DNA of 64,000 bases from CAWCBG01 sp963793845. Its GTDB lineage: Bacteria; Acidobacteriota; Terriglobia; Terriglobales; Acidobacteriaceae. Both the position numbers and the translations under genes were made by a program. Below are positions 33,953 through 41,727 of this stretch, piece by piece (position 1 is the first letter of the stretch; each line of letters starts with the position of its first letter). Below the pieces are notes generated by a model that saw only the letters and a program-made list of their open reading frames with translations, was not told the DNA's origin and made no database searches. Location: the NCBI GenBank assembly GCA_963793845.1, contig CAWCBG010000012.1:1-64000 (forward strand), in the 5' to 3' direction.

Positions 33953-34744
33953 CTACTCGCTGCCGCCCTCGGCTCCGCCGTTGACAGATGCGGACCGGGT
34001 CGCGGTGCCGGCGTTTGTCGAAGCGACGCTCGCAATCGCGTGGGGATGAGTCGTTTTCGCGCGCAGGGTTGACGGCGCAGCCGTCTGGCTGCGCTTAGCG
34101 AGCTTCTGCCGGTTGTAATCCTTGATGACGCGTGCTACATAGGCATGTGTCTCGCGGTATGGAGGAACGCCGTGATACTGCTGAACCCGCTGCGGGCCCG
34201 CGTTATAGGCGGCCAACGCCTTAACCATGTCATTGTTGTAGAGCAGGAGCAGCTCGCGCAGGTAGCGCGCACCGCCATCCACGTTGTCGGCGGAGTCGAA
34301 GCTGTTCTTCACCCCCAGCTTGCTCGCGGTTGCAGGCATGAGCTGCATCAGGCCCTGTGCACCCTTCGGAGACACAGCGTGGGGGTTGTTCCCGCTCTCT
34401 GCGCGAATCACGCTGGCAATGAAGTCCGCATCCACCTGAGTGCGCTCACTCGCAGATTTCACCAGCGTCTTCAAGTCCGCAGACTTCTGACTGCCGGATG
34501 CTGTGACGGGTCGCAACTCAGCAGGGACGGGCTCGAAGCTCTCAATCTGCGCCGTAGGAACGTCGATATACCCGGAGTCAGGCTGCGAGCCGGTGTACAG
34601 CCGCGTGGTAGCGCCGACGGTCTCATGCCGCTCATGGCGAATACTAAAGCCGTTGCTCAGATTGGCTAACTCTGCGGAGAATCCACGTGGCGCAACCGCG
34701 CACATCAACATTGCGAGCAGTCCGGCTTGTAGAAACTTATGCAT
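33953..34744 (-). CDS. Lytic transglycosylase (SLT/MltE-like)
   Basis: The start at 34744 (MHKFLQAGLLAML) gives a signal peptide and a 263-residue product. The goose-lysozyme-like SLT domain (about residues 95-210) has the catalytic Glu in VIRAESGNNPHAVSPKGAQGLMQLMPATA and the ALAAYNAGPQRV motif. It would cleave peptidoglycan between MurNAc and GlcNAc in the periplasm. Its ATGCATAA start overlaps the stop of the upstream HAD gene by 8 bp, so they are translationally coupled. The C-terminus is Ala/Ser/Thr-rich. Confidence 0.88.
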   Translation of the reverse strand: MHKFLQAGLLAMLMCAVAPRGFSAELANLSNGFSIRHERHETVGATTRLYTGSQPDSGYIDVPTAQIESFEPVPAELRPVTASGSQKSADLKTLVKSASERTQVDADFIASVIRAESGNNPHAVSPKGAQGLMQLMPATASKLGVKNSFDSADNVDGGARYLRELLLLYNNDMVKALAAYNAGPQRVQQYHGVPPYRETHAYVARVIKDYNRQKLAKRSQTAAPSTLRAKTTHPHAIASVASTNAGTATRSASVNGGAEGGSE

Positions 34745-35597
34745 GCAAGGTTGCCGCTTTTTCGTCCAGCACCTGCTCGATCGCCGCCGCCACTCCACTG
34801 GCGTCGTTGTGCAGGGTAATCGCCCAGCCGTTCTGCTTCAGCTCGTCGGACGCATTTCCCATGATCACTGGACGCCCGGCAAAGGTCAACATCTCAATGT
34901 CGTTATAGTTATCGCCAATGGCCATCACTTCGCCGCGGTCGATACCGCGGAAATTGGCCCAGCGCTCCAGGGCATGGCCCTTGGAGCAGCCCGCATTCAG
35001 AATGTCCACGATGCACAGGTTCCGTTCATCATACTGGGTACGCAAGACCGTGAAGCCACTCGCAAAGTCGCATGCCTCAAGCTCGGCCTGCGCCTGCTTC
35101 ATAAAATCCACGGGACCACAGAACATAGCCTGGATGGGACTCTCGGTCAGGGCATCTTCGATCGGGCTCACATATTGAATGACGGGAGCGTTCTTCTCCA
35201 TCCAGCGCTGAATGACGCCGTACAGTTTATCGCGGCTCTCGCACACGACGGCGCCCATGCCGGGCCGATCGAAGGTCAACACCATGTGACTTCGGTAGGC
35301 TCGCATATGCGCGCAGATGCGAAGCGCTGTCTCTCGCGGCAGTAGGTCCTGATGAAAGAGTTCTCCGCGCGAGGACCGCGTAACCGCGCCGTTGGAGCTG
35401 ATGAGCCACACATCAAAGCCCAGCTTCTCAGCGATTGGCATGGCGAAGTCGTGACGCCGGCCGGTGCCCAGCACGATCTCAATTCCAGCCTCGTGCGCCC
35501 GGCGCAGAGCCTTGAGATTCGCTTCGCTGATACGGACACTGGAGTCCAGCAGGGTGCCATCGATGTCGATAGCGATCAGGCGGATGGGAGAGGGCAC
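34737..35597 (-). CDS. Cof-type HAD-IIB phosphatase
   Basis: The 286-residue protein has HAD motif I IAIDIDGTLLDSS, motif II ISSNGA, a Lys in CSKGHAL and motif IV MAIGDNYNDIEML, with a type IIB cap between. These cytoplasmic enzymes dephosphorylate sugar phosphates or nucleotides; the exact substrate is not readable from sequence. It is coupled to the downstream lytic transglycosylase gene, an unusual partner that may point to cell-wall sugar recycling. Confidence 0.9.
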   Translation of the reverse strand: MPSPIRLIAIDIDGTLLDSSVRISEANLKALRRAHEAGIEIVLGTGRRHDFAMPIAEKLGFDVWLISSNGAVTRSSRGELFHQDLLPRETALRICAHMRAYRSHMVLTFDRPGMGAVVCESRDKLYGVIQRWMEKNAPVIQYVSPIEDALTESPIQAMFCGPVDFMKQAQAELEACDFASGFTVLRTQYDERNLCIVDILNAGCSKGHALERWANFRGIDRGEVMAIGDNYNDIEMLTFAGRPVIMGNASDELKQNGWAITLHNDASGVAAAIEQVLDEKAATLHA

Positions 35598-35721
35598 GCC
35601 ATTATTTTAACAAAGGGCAAAGTTTTGCGGGTCGGCGGACCAGAAGACGACCTACTCCTGAAGTCCCGGCTTGCTACCTCTGACAAGGGAGGTACTCCCA
35701 TTCACGTATAATTCCGGCTCT

Positions 35722-37194
35722 ATGCAGACACGCTGGTTCTTTTCAGTCGCCCTCCGTCTTGCGTTGGCCCTTGCCACCGTCTCCATTGCTCGAGCCCAGA
35801 CCACTCCCGTAATGCAAGAGGCGCTGAAGCCCGACACGCCGCTGCAGGAGAACCTGCGCAAGTTAACGGACGAGATTGGCGGTCGCGTGCCCGGAACCCT
35901 GGCGTTTCAGCAGGCATCGGCGTGGGGGATCGCCGCATTCAAGGCGGCGGGAGCCGACTCAGTTCATACCGAGACATTCACCATCGCCCAGTCGTGGGCA
36001 GAAGGGAACACCGAGGTCGACGTGGTCGCTCCCTACAAATTCCATGTGCTGGCGCATTCGCTGGCCTGGACACCCGCCTTGCCGCCGACCACCGCGCGCG
36101 TGGTCGACGTGGGCATGGGCACAGCCGACGACTTCGCCAAGGCCGGCGACATCTCAGGGGCCATTGTTCTGGCGCACTCTGTGGTGCTAAAGACGTGGGA
36201 TGACCTGTTCGACGAGTACTTCCGCGCGCCGGGCGTCATCGACCAAGCGCGAAAGGGCAAAGCTATCGCCATCGCCTTCGAAGCAAGCCGCGATCACGAC
36301 ATCCTCTACCGTCACATCAATACCGGTGACGGCAAGATCGACGTGATTCCCCAGGTGCTGCTGGCGCGCGAGGACGCCGAGCGCATTTCGAGGCTGATTG
36401 CCCACGGCGTGAAAGTCGAGATGGCTCTCTCGTTGCCCAACCGGATCGGCCCGCAGATCACGACGAACAACGTCATCGCCGACGTGAAGGGAACAGAGAA
36501 GCCGGACGAGATCGTGATGCTGGGCGCGCACCTCGACTCATGGGAGCTGGGCACCGGCGCGCTGGACAACGGTTGCAACGCTGCGCTGGTGATCGACGCA
36601 CTTCGCGCGATTAAGGCCGCGGGCGTGCATCCCAAGAGGACGCTGCGCTTCGTGCTGTATTCCGGCGAGGAGCAGGGCCTGCTGGGCTCGTGGGCCTATG
36701 TCAGGGATCACCAGAAGGAGCTCGACAACATTGTCACGGAGATTGTGCTGGATGCTGGAAGCGGCGCCGTGACCGGCTTCTCCACCGGGGGCCGCAAGGA
36801 CATCGACGCCGCCATCCAGCCGTTGCTCGCGCCTTTTGCGCAATGGAAGGCAGATGTGCTGACCAACGACGCGGAAACCGGCACCGATCACTTTGATTTC
36901 ATGATCGAAGGCGTGCCCACCCTGCTGGCGAATCAGGATACTGCCAACTACCTCGTCAACTATCACGCGACGTCAGACACCTTTGACAAGGTCGACTTCC
37001 CGCAGCTTAAGAAGAATGAAGCCATCGCCGCCGAACTGATGATGGAAGTTGCGAATGCTCCGGGCCGTGTCGGGCCGCGCTTGACTCGCGCCCAGATCGA
37101 AGCCACCTTCCCGGAGACGCATCTCGACGACCAGATGAAAGGCTTTGGCATCTGGCCCGACTGGGTCAACGGTACGCGGGGAAGAAAGCCGTAA
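35722..37194 (+). CDS. Secreted M28-family zinc aminopeptidase
   Basis: From the ATG at 35722 the 490-residue protein has a signal peptide (FFSVALRLALALATVSIARAQ), a protease-associated domain (about residues 110-225) and an M28 domain. The zinc ligands are visible as His and Asp in MLGAHLDSWELGTGALDNG, Glu in YSGEEQGLLGS, Asp in LDAGSG and His in NYHATSDTFDKVD. It probably trims peptides in the periplasm or outside the cell. The upstream GGGAGGTACTCCC palindrome near 35689-35701 may affect expression. Confidence 0.9.
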   Translation: MQTRWFFSVALRLALALATVSIARAQTTPVMQEALKPDTPLQENLRKLTDEIGGRVPGTLAFQQASAWGIAAFKAAGADSVHTETFTIAQSWAEGNTEVDVVAPYKFHVLAHSLAWTPALPPTTARVVDVGMGTADDFAKAGDISGAIVLAHSVVLKTWDDLFDEYFRAPGVIDQARKGKAIAIAFEASRDHDILYRHINTGDGKIDVIPQVLLAREDAERISRLIAHGVKVEMALSLPNRIGPQITTNNVIADVKGTEKPDEIVMLGAHLDSWELGTGALDNGCNAALVIDALRAIKAAGVHPKRTLRFVLYSGEEQGLLGSWAYVRDHQKELDNIVTEIVLDAGSGAVTGFSTGGRKDIDAAIQPLLAPFAQWKADVLTNDAETGTDHFDFMIEGVPTLLANQDTANYLVNYHATSDTFDKVDFPQLKKNEAIAAELMMEVANAPGRVGPRLTRAQIEATFPETHLDDQMKGFGIWPDWVNGTRGRKP

Positions 37195-37232
37195 AAGACA
37201 GTTTCGAGTTTGAAACTCGAAACTGCCTTCTC

Positions 37233-37979
37233 CTACTGCTGGCTCTTCGGTGTTGTGGTTGTGCTCTTGTGCGTCGTTCCGGTGCTCTTGTGTGTCGTAG
37301 TAGCCGGTTTCGCCGTGGGCTTGCGTGGGTCCACAATCTTCACCGAGTTGATGACAATGGGCGCTATCGGCTTGTCGGTGCCCGGATCGGTGGCTACCCG
37401 CGCGATCTTCATCACGACATCAAGATCGGTGCACTGGCCGAAGATAGTGTGCCGGCCGTTGAGATGCGGCGTCGGAACCTCAGTGATGAAAAACTGCGAT
37501 CCGTTGGTTGCGGGTCCACTATTGGCCATCGCCAGCCGGCCTGGCTGATCGAACGTGAGATCGTCGCTGAACTCATCTTTGAAAGCGTAGCCCGGGCCGC
37601 CGGTTCCGTTGCCCAGCGGATCGCCACCCTGAATCATGAAGTTCGGAATGACGCGATGAAATGTCGTGCCGTTGTAGAGCGGCACGTGATGCATGGTCTT
37701 GCCCGTCTTGGGGTCTTTCCAGTCCTTGCTCCCTGTAGCCAGTCCGATGAAGTTGGCGACCGTCACGGGCGCCTTATCAGGAAACAGCGTGCAGTGGATG
37801 TCTCCCATGGTGGTGACAAAGGTCGCCGTGGGCTCCTGGGGAGCCGCAGGCGTGGTGGCCGAGCCCTGGCTGCCTGTTGCCGATTGCGAGGCAGGCTTGG
37901 CGGTGCTCGACCCTGAGGCTTGAGCACAAGCGAACGCTGAGAGACTCAGGCAGAGTGCTGCGGTAAGTAAGTTGCGCAT
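37233..37979 (-). CDS. Cyclophilin-type peptidyl-prolyl isomerase, exported
   Basis: The start at 37979 has GGAGGAATC directly before it and a signal peptide (LLTAALCLSLSAFACAQ). The cyclophilin domain (about residues 50-205) contains FHRVIPNFMIQGGDP, GSQFFIT and HTIFGQ. Before it is a Ser/Ala/Thr-rich linker. After it is a low-complexity tail of repeated TTHKST units, perhaps cell-wall associated. It speeds proline isomerisation of exported proteins. Confidence 0.9.
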   Translation of the reverse strand: MRNLLTAALCLSLSAFACAQASGSSTAKPASQSATGSQGSATTPAAPQEPTATFVTTMGDIHCTLFPDKAPVTVANFIGLATGSKDWKDPKTGKTMHHVPLYNGTTFHRVIPNFMIQGGDPLGNGTGGPGYAFKDEFSDDLTFDQPGRLAMANSGPATNGSQFFITEVPTPHLNGRHTIFGQCTDLDVVMKIARVATDPGTDKPIAPIVINSVKIVDPRKPTAKPATTTHKSTGTTHKSTTTTPKSQQ

Positions 37980-38007
37980 GATTCCTCCAAAACAAATGGC
38001 TGATGAA

Positions 38008-39303
38008 TTATTTCGGTGCGGTTTCGGGTCCCAGTTCTCGTCGCGTGTCCTTATTGGTTTCGCCTTGAATCTGCTTTGCCGTCTTCTCGACCTCACCGAA
38101 GACACGCATCAGATTGCCGCCGAGAATCTTCTGAATATCACCCGCTTTGTACCCGCGTTCATATAGTGCTTCGGTGATCTTGGGAAGGTCGGCTGCCGAA
38201 TCCATGCCTTGCGGCGAGCAGTCGATGCCATCAAAATCCGAGCCCAGCCCCACGTGGTCGACGCCCGCTATCTTCACCATGTGATCGATGTGATCGATCA
38301 GGTCGCTAAGCGGTGGCCGCGGCAGCTTAGTGGCCAGCACAGCCTTAGACTGCTCCAACTCCTGGCGTACCTCCGGCGTCTGCTCCTTCAGGAACAGCGA
38401 TTGCACCTTCTCGTAATCGGGATCGTGCTGATCGTCGAGCTCCTTGGCGCGATCGCGGTACTTCTGCGAGACGAACGCGCAATAGAAATTGACTTGGGCA
38501 ACGCCTCCATTGCGGGCCAGCGCGATCAGCATGTCGTCGGTCATGTTGCGGGGAGCGTTGGTCAGGGCACGTGCGGACGAGTGCGACGCAATCACCGGAG
38601 CGCGGCTGGTCACCAGCGCCTGGTAGAACGTGCGGTCAGCGACGTGTGAGATGTCGACCATCATGCCCAGGCGGTTCATCTCGCGCACGACCTGGCGGCC
38701 GAAATCGGTGATGCCGTCATGATGCTGGATGCTCTTGTCGTCGATATCGCCGCTGGAGTCGCCGAGCTCGTTGGTGTTCGACCACGTCAGCGTCATGTAG
38801 CGGACGCCCAGGCGATAGTAGTCGCGCAGAATACGGATATCGCCTTCGATCGCGTGACCGCCCTCGACTCCCATCAGCGCCGCTAGCTTGTGCTGACGAT
38901 GCGCGGCCAGAATGTCCTGGGTACTGAAGGCCATCATCATCTTGTCGGGATGCAGCCGCGCCTGCTCGTAGACCGAGTCGATCATATCGAGCGCGCGCTT
39001 GGCTTCATGTCCTTTGTGCGCCTTCGGCTCGACCCAGATGGAGAAGAATTCCGCGCCCAGATTTCCCGCCTTGATTTTGCTGAAGTCGAGATAACCGTGG
39101 CCCGCATCCTGCGACAAATCGAAGTTTTCATCCACAAAACGGCCCGGCGTGTCCGCATGCGTATCGATGACCAGCGCAGAATTATGAATCGCGTGCCAGC
39201 CAGTAGTCGAGGGAGCTTGCTTATTCGGCGATGATGAAGTTTGTGACAGACTAGCTGCTAGCGAGAGCGCAAGGAATACAGGGAGAGATAGGGGGCGTCG
39301 CAT
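38008..39303 (-). CDS. Membrane dipeptidase (peptidase family M19)
   Basis: The start at 39303 (MRRPLSLPVFLALSLAASLSQ) gives a signal peptide. The mature domain has the M19 zinc-site pattern: VIDTHADTPG (His-x-Asp), GVEGGHAIEGD (Glu), MVDISHVADRTFYQ (His) and PVIASHSSARAL (His), then HVGLGSDFDG. It would hydrolyse dipeptides, possibly D-amino-acid containing, in the periplasm. It lies 29 bp upstream of the cyclophilin gene on the same strand and may be co-transcribed with it. Confidence 0.9.
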   Translation of the reverse strand: MRRPLSLPVFLALSLAASLSQTSSSPNKQAPSTTGWHAIHNSALVIDTHADTPGRFVDENFDLSQDAGHGYLDFSKIKAGNLGAEFFSIWVEPKAHKGHEAKRALDMIDSVYEQARLHPDKMMMAFSTQDILAAHRQHKLAALMGVEGGHAIEGDIRILRDYYRLGVRYMTLTWSNTNELGDSSGDIDDKSIQHHDGITDFGRQVVREMNRLGMMVDISHVADRTFYQALVTSRAPVIASHSSARALTNAPRNMTDDMLIALARNGGVAQVNFYCAFVSQKYRDRAKELDDQHDPDYEKVQSLFLKEQTPEVRQELEQSKAVLATKLPRPPLSDLIDHIDHMVKIAGVDHVGLGSDFDGIDCSPQGMDSAADLPKITEALYERGYKAGDIQKILGGNLMRVFGEVEKTAKQIQGETNKDTRRELGPETAPK

Positions 39304-39441
39304 CGCTGATAGGGACTCTGTGAGTGAAAGCAGTTCGATTGTAAACCAGTCTGCAAAAACTTCGTGCAACGGAATCAACCGCGATGCCGGTGTCCATACC
39401 GCATCGCTTTCATGCCAACCCGCTTTGACGAACGGCAATTG

Positions 39442-39462
39442 TGTAAATACAATGTAATTACA
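39442..39462. promoter_or_regulatory. Probable MazE operator
   Basis: TGTAAATACA (39442-39451) and the palindrome TGTAATTACA (39453-39462) lie in tandem just before the antitoxin start. AT-rich dyads of this kind are typical autoregulatory sites of toxin-antitoxin operons. Confidence 0.55.
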
Positions 39463-39474
39463 GAAGGGCTAGCT

Positions 39475-39726
39475 ATGAAGGCGGAAATAGTACGCATCGG
39501 AAATTCACGCGGAATACGCATTCCTAAGCCCATCATTGAGCACTGCCGGCTGGGCGATACGGTTGAGCTGAGCATCGAAGAGGGGCGTCTGATCATATCT
39601 CCGGAAGAAGCGCCACGCCACAATTGGGGAGAGCGCTTTCGCGCCGCCGGGTCCGGCCAGCACGATGAACTCCTACTCAAATCCGTGCCCGCCAATAGGT
39701 TTGATCGCGAGGAATGGGAATGGTGA
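39475..39726 (+). CDS. mazE: AbrB/MazE-type antitoxin
   Basis: The 83-residue protein starts at 39475 with GAAGGG upstream. It has the SpoVT/AbrB swapped-hairpin fold (MKAEIVRIGNSRGIRIPKPIIEHCRLGDTVELSIEEGRLII). The acidic, aromatic C-terminus (ANRFDREEWEW) would wrap the toxin. Its stop overlaps the start of the MazF gene. Confidence 0.88.
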   Translation: MKAEIVRIGNSRGIRIPKPIIEHCRLGDTVELSIEEGRLIISPEEAPRHNWGERFRAAGSGQHDELLLKSVPANRFDREEWEW

Positions 39727-40052
39727 CCGCGTCACCGCGGCTGGATGAGGTGTGGCTCGTCTCGCTGGATCCAACCGCTGGTGCGGAGATACAGAAGACA
39801 CGCCCTTGCCTCGTGGTTTCGCCGAATGAGATGAATGAGCACTTGCGCACGGTCATCATCGCTCCCATGACGACAACACAACGGGCCTACCCCACACGTG
39901 TGGCCGTGACATTCCAAGGCAAAAAAGGCCAGGTGGCGCTGGACCAGTTGCGAACTGTAGACCGGCAGCGCTTGGTGCGAAAATTAGGCGCAATATCGGC
40001 GAGGATAGCCAGCAACGTCGGGGCGACGCTGGTGGAGATGTTTGCGCGGTAA
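39714..40052 (+). CDS. mazF: MazF-like mRNA interferase toxin
   Basis: The 112-residue protein has the PemK/MazF fold: DEVWLVSLDPTAGAEIQKTRPCLVVSPNEMN near the start, then VIIAPMTT and VALDQLRTVDRQRLVRKLG. It would cleave mRNA at short sites unless bound by MazE. ATG at 39714 or 39720 can serve as start, both inside the end of mazE, so translation is coupled. Confidence 0.88.
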   Translation: MGMVTASPRLDEVWLVSLDPTAGAEIQKTRPCLVVSPNEMNEHLRTVIIAPMTTTQRAYPTRVAVTFQGKKGQVALDQLRTVDRQRLVRKLGAISARIASNVGATLVEMFAR

Positions 40053-40082
40053 AGATCTCTTCAGAACTGGTGCCCGGTCGAG

Positions 40083-40173
40083 CTACGTCTGGAACAGGTC
40101 CTTCACTGCTTGCCACATCACTTGCCCGCCCACGTCGGCGATGGACTTGGTGAGCGGGATGTCTTTGTGTCAG
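40083..40173 (-). pseudogene. Remnant of a second sdhB 3' end
   Basis: Read on the minus strand, this fragment encodes the last 24 residues of SdhB exactly (PLTKSIADVGGQV...KDLFQT) and the same TAG stop. Eight of the 24 codons differ synonymously from the intact gene at 40899-41651. It abuts the vapC stop codon. The rest of the gene is missing. It was probably brought in or displaced with the VapBC module. Confidence 0.85.
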
Positions 40174-40174
40174 G

Positions 40175-40600
40175 TTATGACGCGAACGGGTTCTCAATCC
40201 TCAGATCCCCAAAGTGCCGCCCGGATTGCAGGTCTTCACTGTAAAGCACGGTGCAGCTGCCTTCCAGCGCAGCGGCAACGATCAAAGCGTCGTACCAGGA
40301 TAAGGGATGCTTGCCTCGCAAGCGCAGGGCTTCGGAATACAGGGCTTGTGAAGACTGCACGGCCAGCAGCGGACGGAACACGGTCCCCAGGTATTGCTCG
40401 GCTTCGGCGACGGTCATGGGCTGGACAAATCGCCGCAGGGCTATGTTGAAGAACTCCTGCACGACCTGGTAGCTAATCATGCCCTTCCGCGTGGCCACGG
40501 CTTGGTGAATGAGCTGGGTGGCACGCCGGGCCTTGCTGGCGGAATCGCGGTCGAAACTATAAACGAAGATGTTGGTGTCGAGGAAAAACCTATCGTTCAT
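40175..40600 (-). CDS. vapC: PIN-domain ribonuclease toxin VapC
   Basis: The 141-residue protein has the PIN acidic residues: Asp in FFLDTNIFVYSFD, Glu in YQVVQEFFN, Asp in WYDALIVAAAL and a further Asp in YSEDL. It would cleave RNA, often initiator or other tRNA, when free of antitoxin. The start overlaps the antitoxin gene by 11 bp. Confidence 0.9.
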   Translation of the reverse strand: MNDRFFLDTNIFVYSFDRDSASKARRATQLIHQAVATRKGMISYQVVQEFFNIALRRFVQPMTVAEAEQYLGTVFRPLLAVQSSQALYSEALRLRGKHPLSWYDALIVAAALEGSCTVLYSEDLQSGRHFGDLRIENPFAS

Positions 40601-40808
40601 TCATCTCATCCCGGCTGAAGCGGCCGCCCGCGCTGACATGGCGAAGCCGCCGCATGAGGGCATCGACCTCTTGCCCATTGCCGGCCTGAGCCGTGAATTG
40701 GAGGAGCCATTCACGAAAAGCCGCGTTGAGCGTCCGCCGCTGGGAACGGGCTACCTGCCGGGCCTGCTCAACGAGATCATCGTCGGCACTGAAAGTAATG
40801 TTCTTCAT
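40590..40808 (-). CDS. vapB: VapB-type ribbon-helix-helix antitoxin
   Basis: The 72-residue protein has the ribbon-helix-helix pattern MKNITFSADDDLVEQARQVARSQRRTLNAAFREWL and a short toxin-binding tail. It partners the PIN toxin directly downstream. Confidence 0.82.
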   Translation of the reverse strand: MKNITFSADDDLVEQARQVARSQRRTLNAAFREWLLQFTAQAGNGQEVDALMRRLRHVSAGGRFSRDEMNER

Positions 40809-40819
40809 ACGAAATCAGT

Positions 40820-40838
40820 GTACACGAGAATCGTGCAC
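40820..40838. promoter_or_regulatory. Probable VapBC operator
   Basis: GTACACGA-GAA-TCGTGCAC is a near-perfect 8-3-8 palindrome 12 bp upstream of the antitoxin start. It fits a VapBC autoregulatory site. Confidence 0.5.
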
Positions 40839-40898
40839 CTTTTAAAGGGCAGGGTTTGGGACGACACTTGCAAAGCTGTGAGTCTTAAGGCAGCATCC

Positions 40899-41651
40899 CT
40901 AAGTCTGGAACAGGTCCTTCACCGCCTGCCACATGACCTGCCCGCCGACGTCGGCGATGGACTTGGTAAGAGGCAGTTCCTTGGGGCAGACCTCGACGCA
41001 GTTCTGCGCGTAACCGCACTCCTGAATGCCGCCGTCGCCCATCAGCGCCTTGAGTCGCTCAACCTTCAACTCTTTTCCGGTAGGATGCGAATTGAACAGC
41101 CTTACCTGTGCGATCGATGCTGCGCCGACGAAGCCAGTCTTGTCATTGAATTGCGGACAGGCCTCCATGCAGCAGCAGCAGGAGATGCAATTCGACAGCG
41201 GATATGCCTGCTCTTGATCCTGCGGACTGACGCGCGGTCCGGGCCCCAGATCGTAGGTGCCATCGACCGGCACCCAGGCCTTCACTTTCTTGAGGTTCTC
41301 GAAGAGCACGCTGCGATCGACAGCCAAGTCGCGCACGATGGGGAATTTCGAGAAAGGTTCCAGCGTGATGGGCTGTTCCAGTTGGTCGATCAGCGCCGAG
41401 CAGGCCATGCGAGCCCTGCCATTGATCAGCATGGCGCACGAGCCGCAGATCTCCTCCAGGCAGTTGGAGTCATACGTGATCGCCGTCGTCTGCTTGCCGT
41501 CGCGGGTCACCGGCGCGGCCGCGATGTCCATCAGCGACGACGTGACGTTCATCCCTGGACGGCGTTGCAGTTCAAATTCCTCCCAGTAGGGCTTGGAGGA
41601 CGGATCATCCTGACGCTTAACCTTAATGATTACAGTTTTAGAATTCGCCAT
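40899..41651 (-). CDS. sdhB: Succinate dehydrogenase / fumarate reductase iron-sulfur subunit
   Basis: The 250-residue protein has the plant-type [2Fe-2S] ligands in DSNCLEEICGSCAMLING. A ferredoxin-like domain holds CISCCCCMEACPQF and CGYAQNCVEVCPKELPLTKSI for the [4Fe-4S] and [3Fe-4S] clusters. It carries electrons from SdhA to the quinone site. It is the last gene of sdhC-A-B, 76 bp after sdhA. A diverged copy of its last codons lies beyond vapBC. Confidence 0.95.
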   Translation of the reverse strand: MANSKTVIIKVKRQDDPSSKPYWEEFELQRRPGMNVTSSLMDIAAAPVTRDGKQTTAITYDSNCLEEICGSCAMLINGRARMACSALIDQLEQPITLEPFSKFPIVRDLAVDRSVLFENLKKVKAWVPVDGTYDLGPGPRVSPQDQEQAYPLSNCISCCCCMEACPQFNDKTGFVGAASIAQVRLFNSHPTGKELKVERLKALMGDGGIQECGYAQNCVEVCPKELPLTKSIADVGGQVMWQAVKDLFQT

Positions 41652-41727
41652 GTTCGCTCGCGGATTTCGTCTTGCTTGAACTATTCCTCGACACTAACAA
41701 CTGAAAACTGACAACCGACAACTTGTT

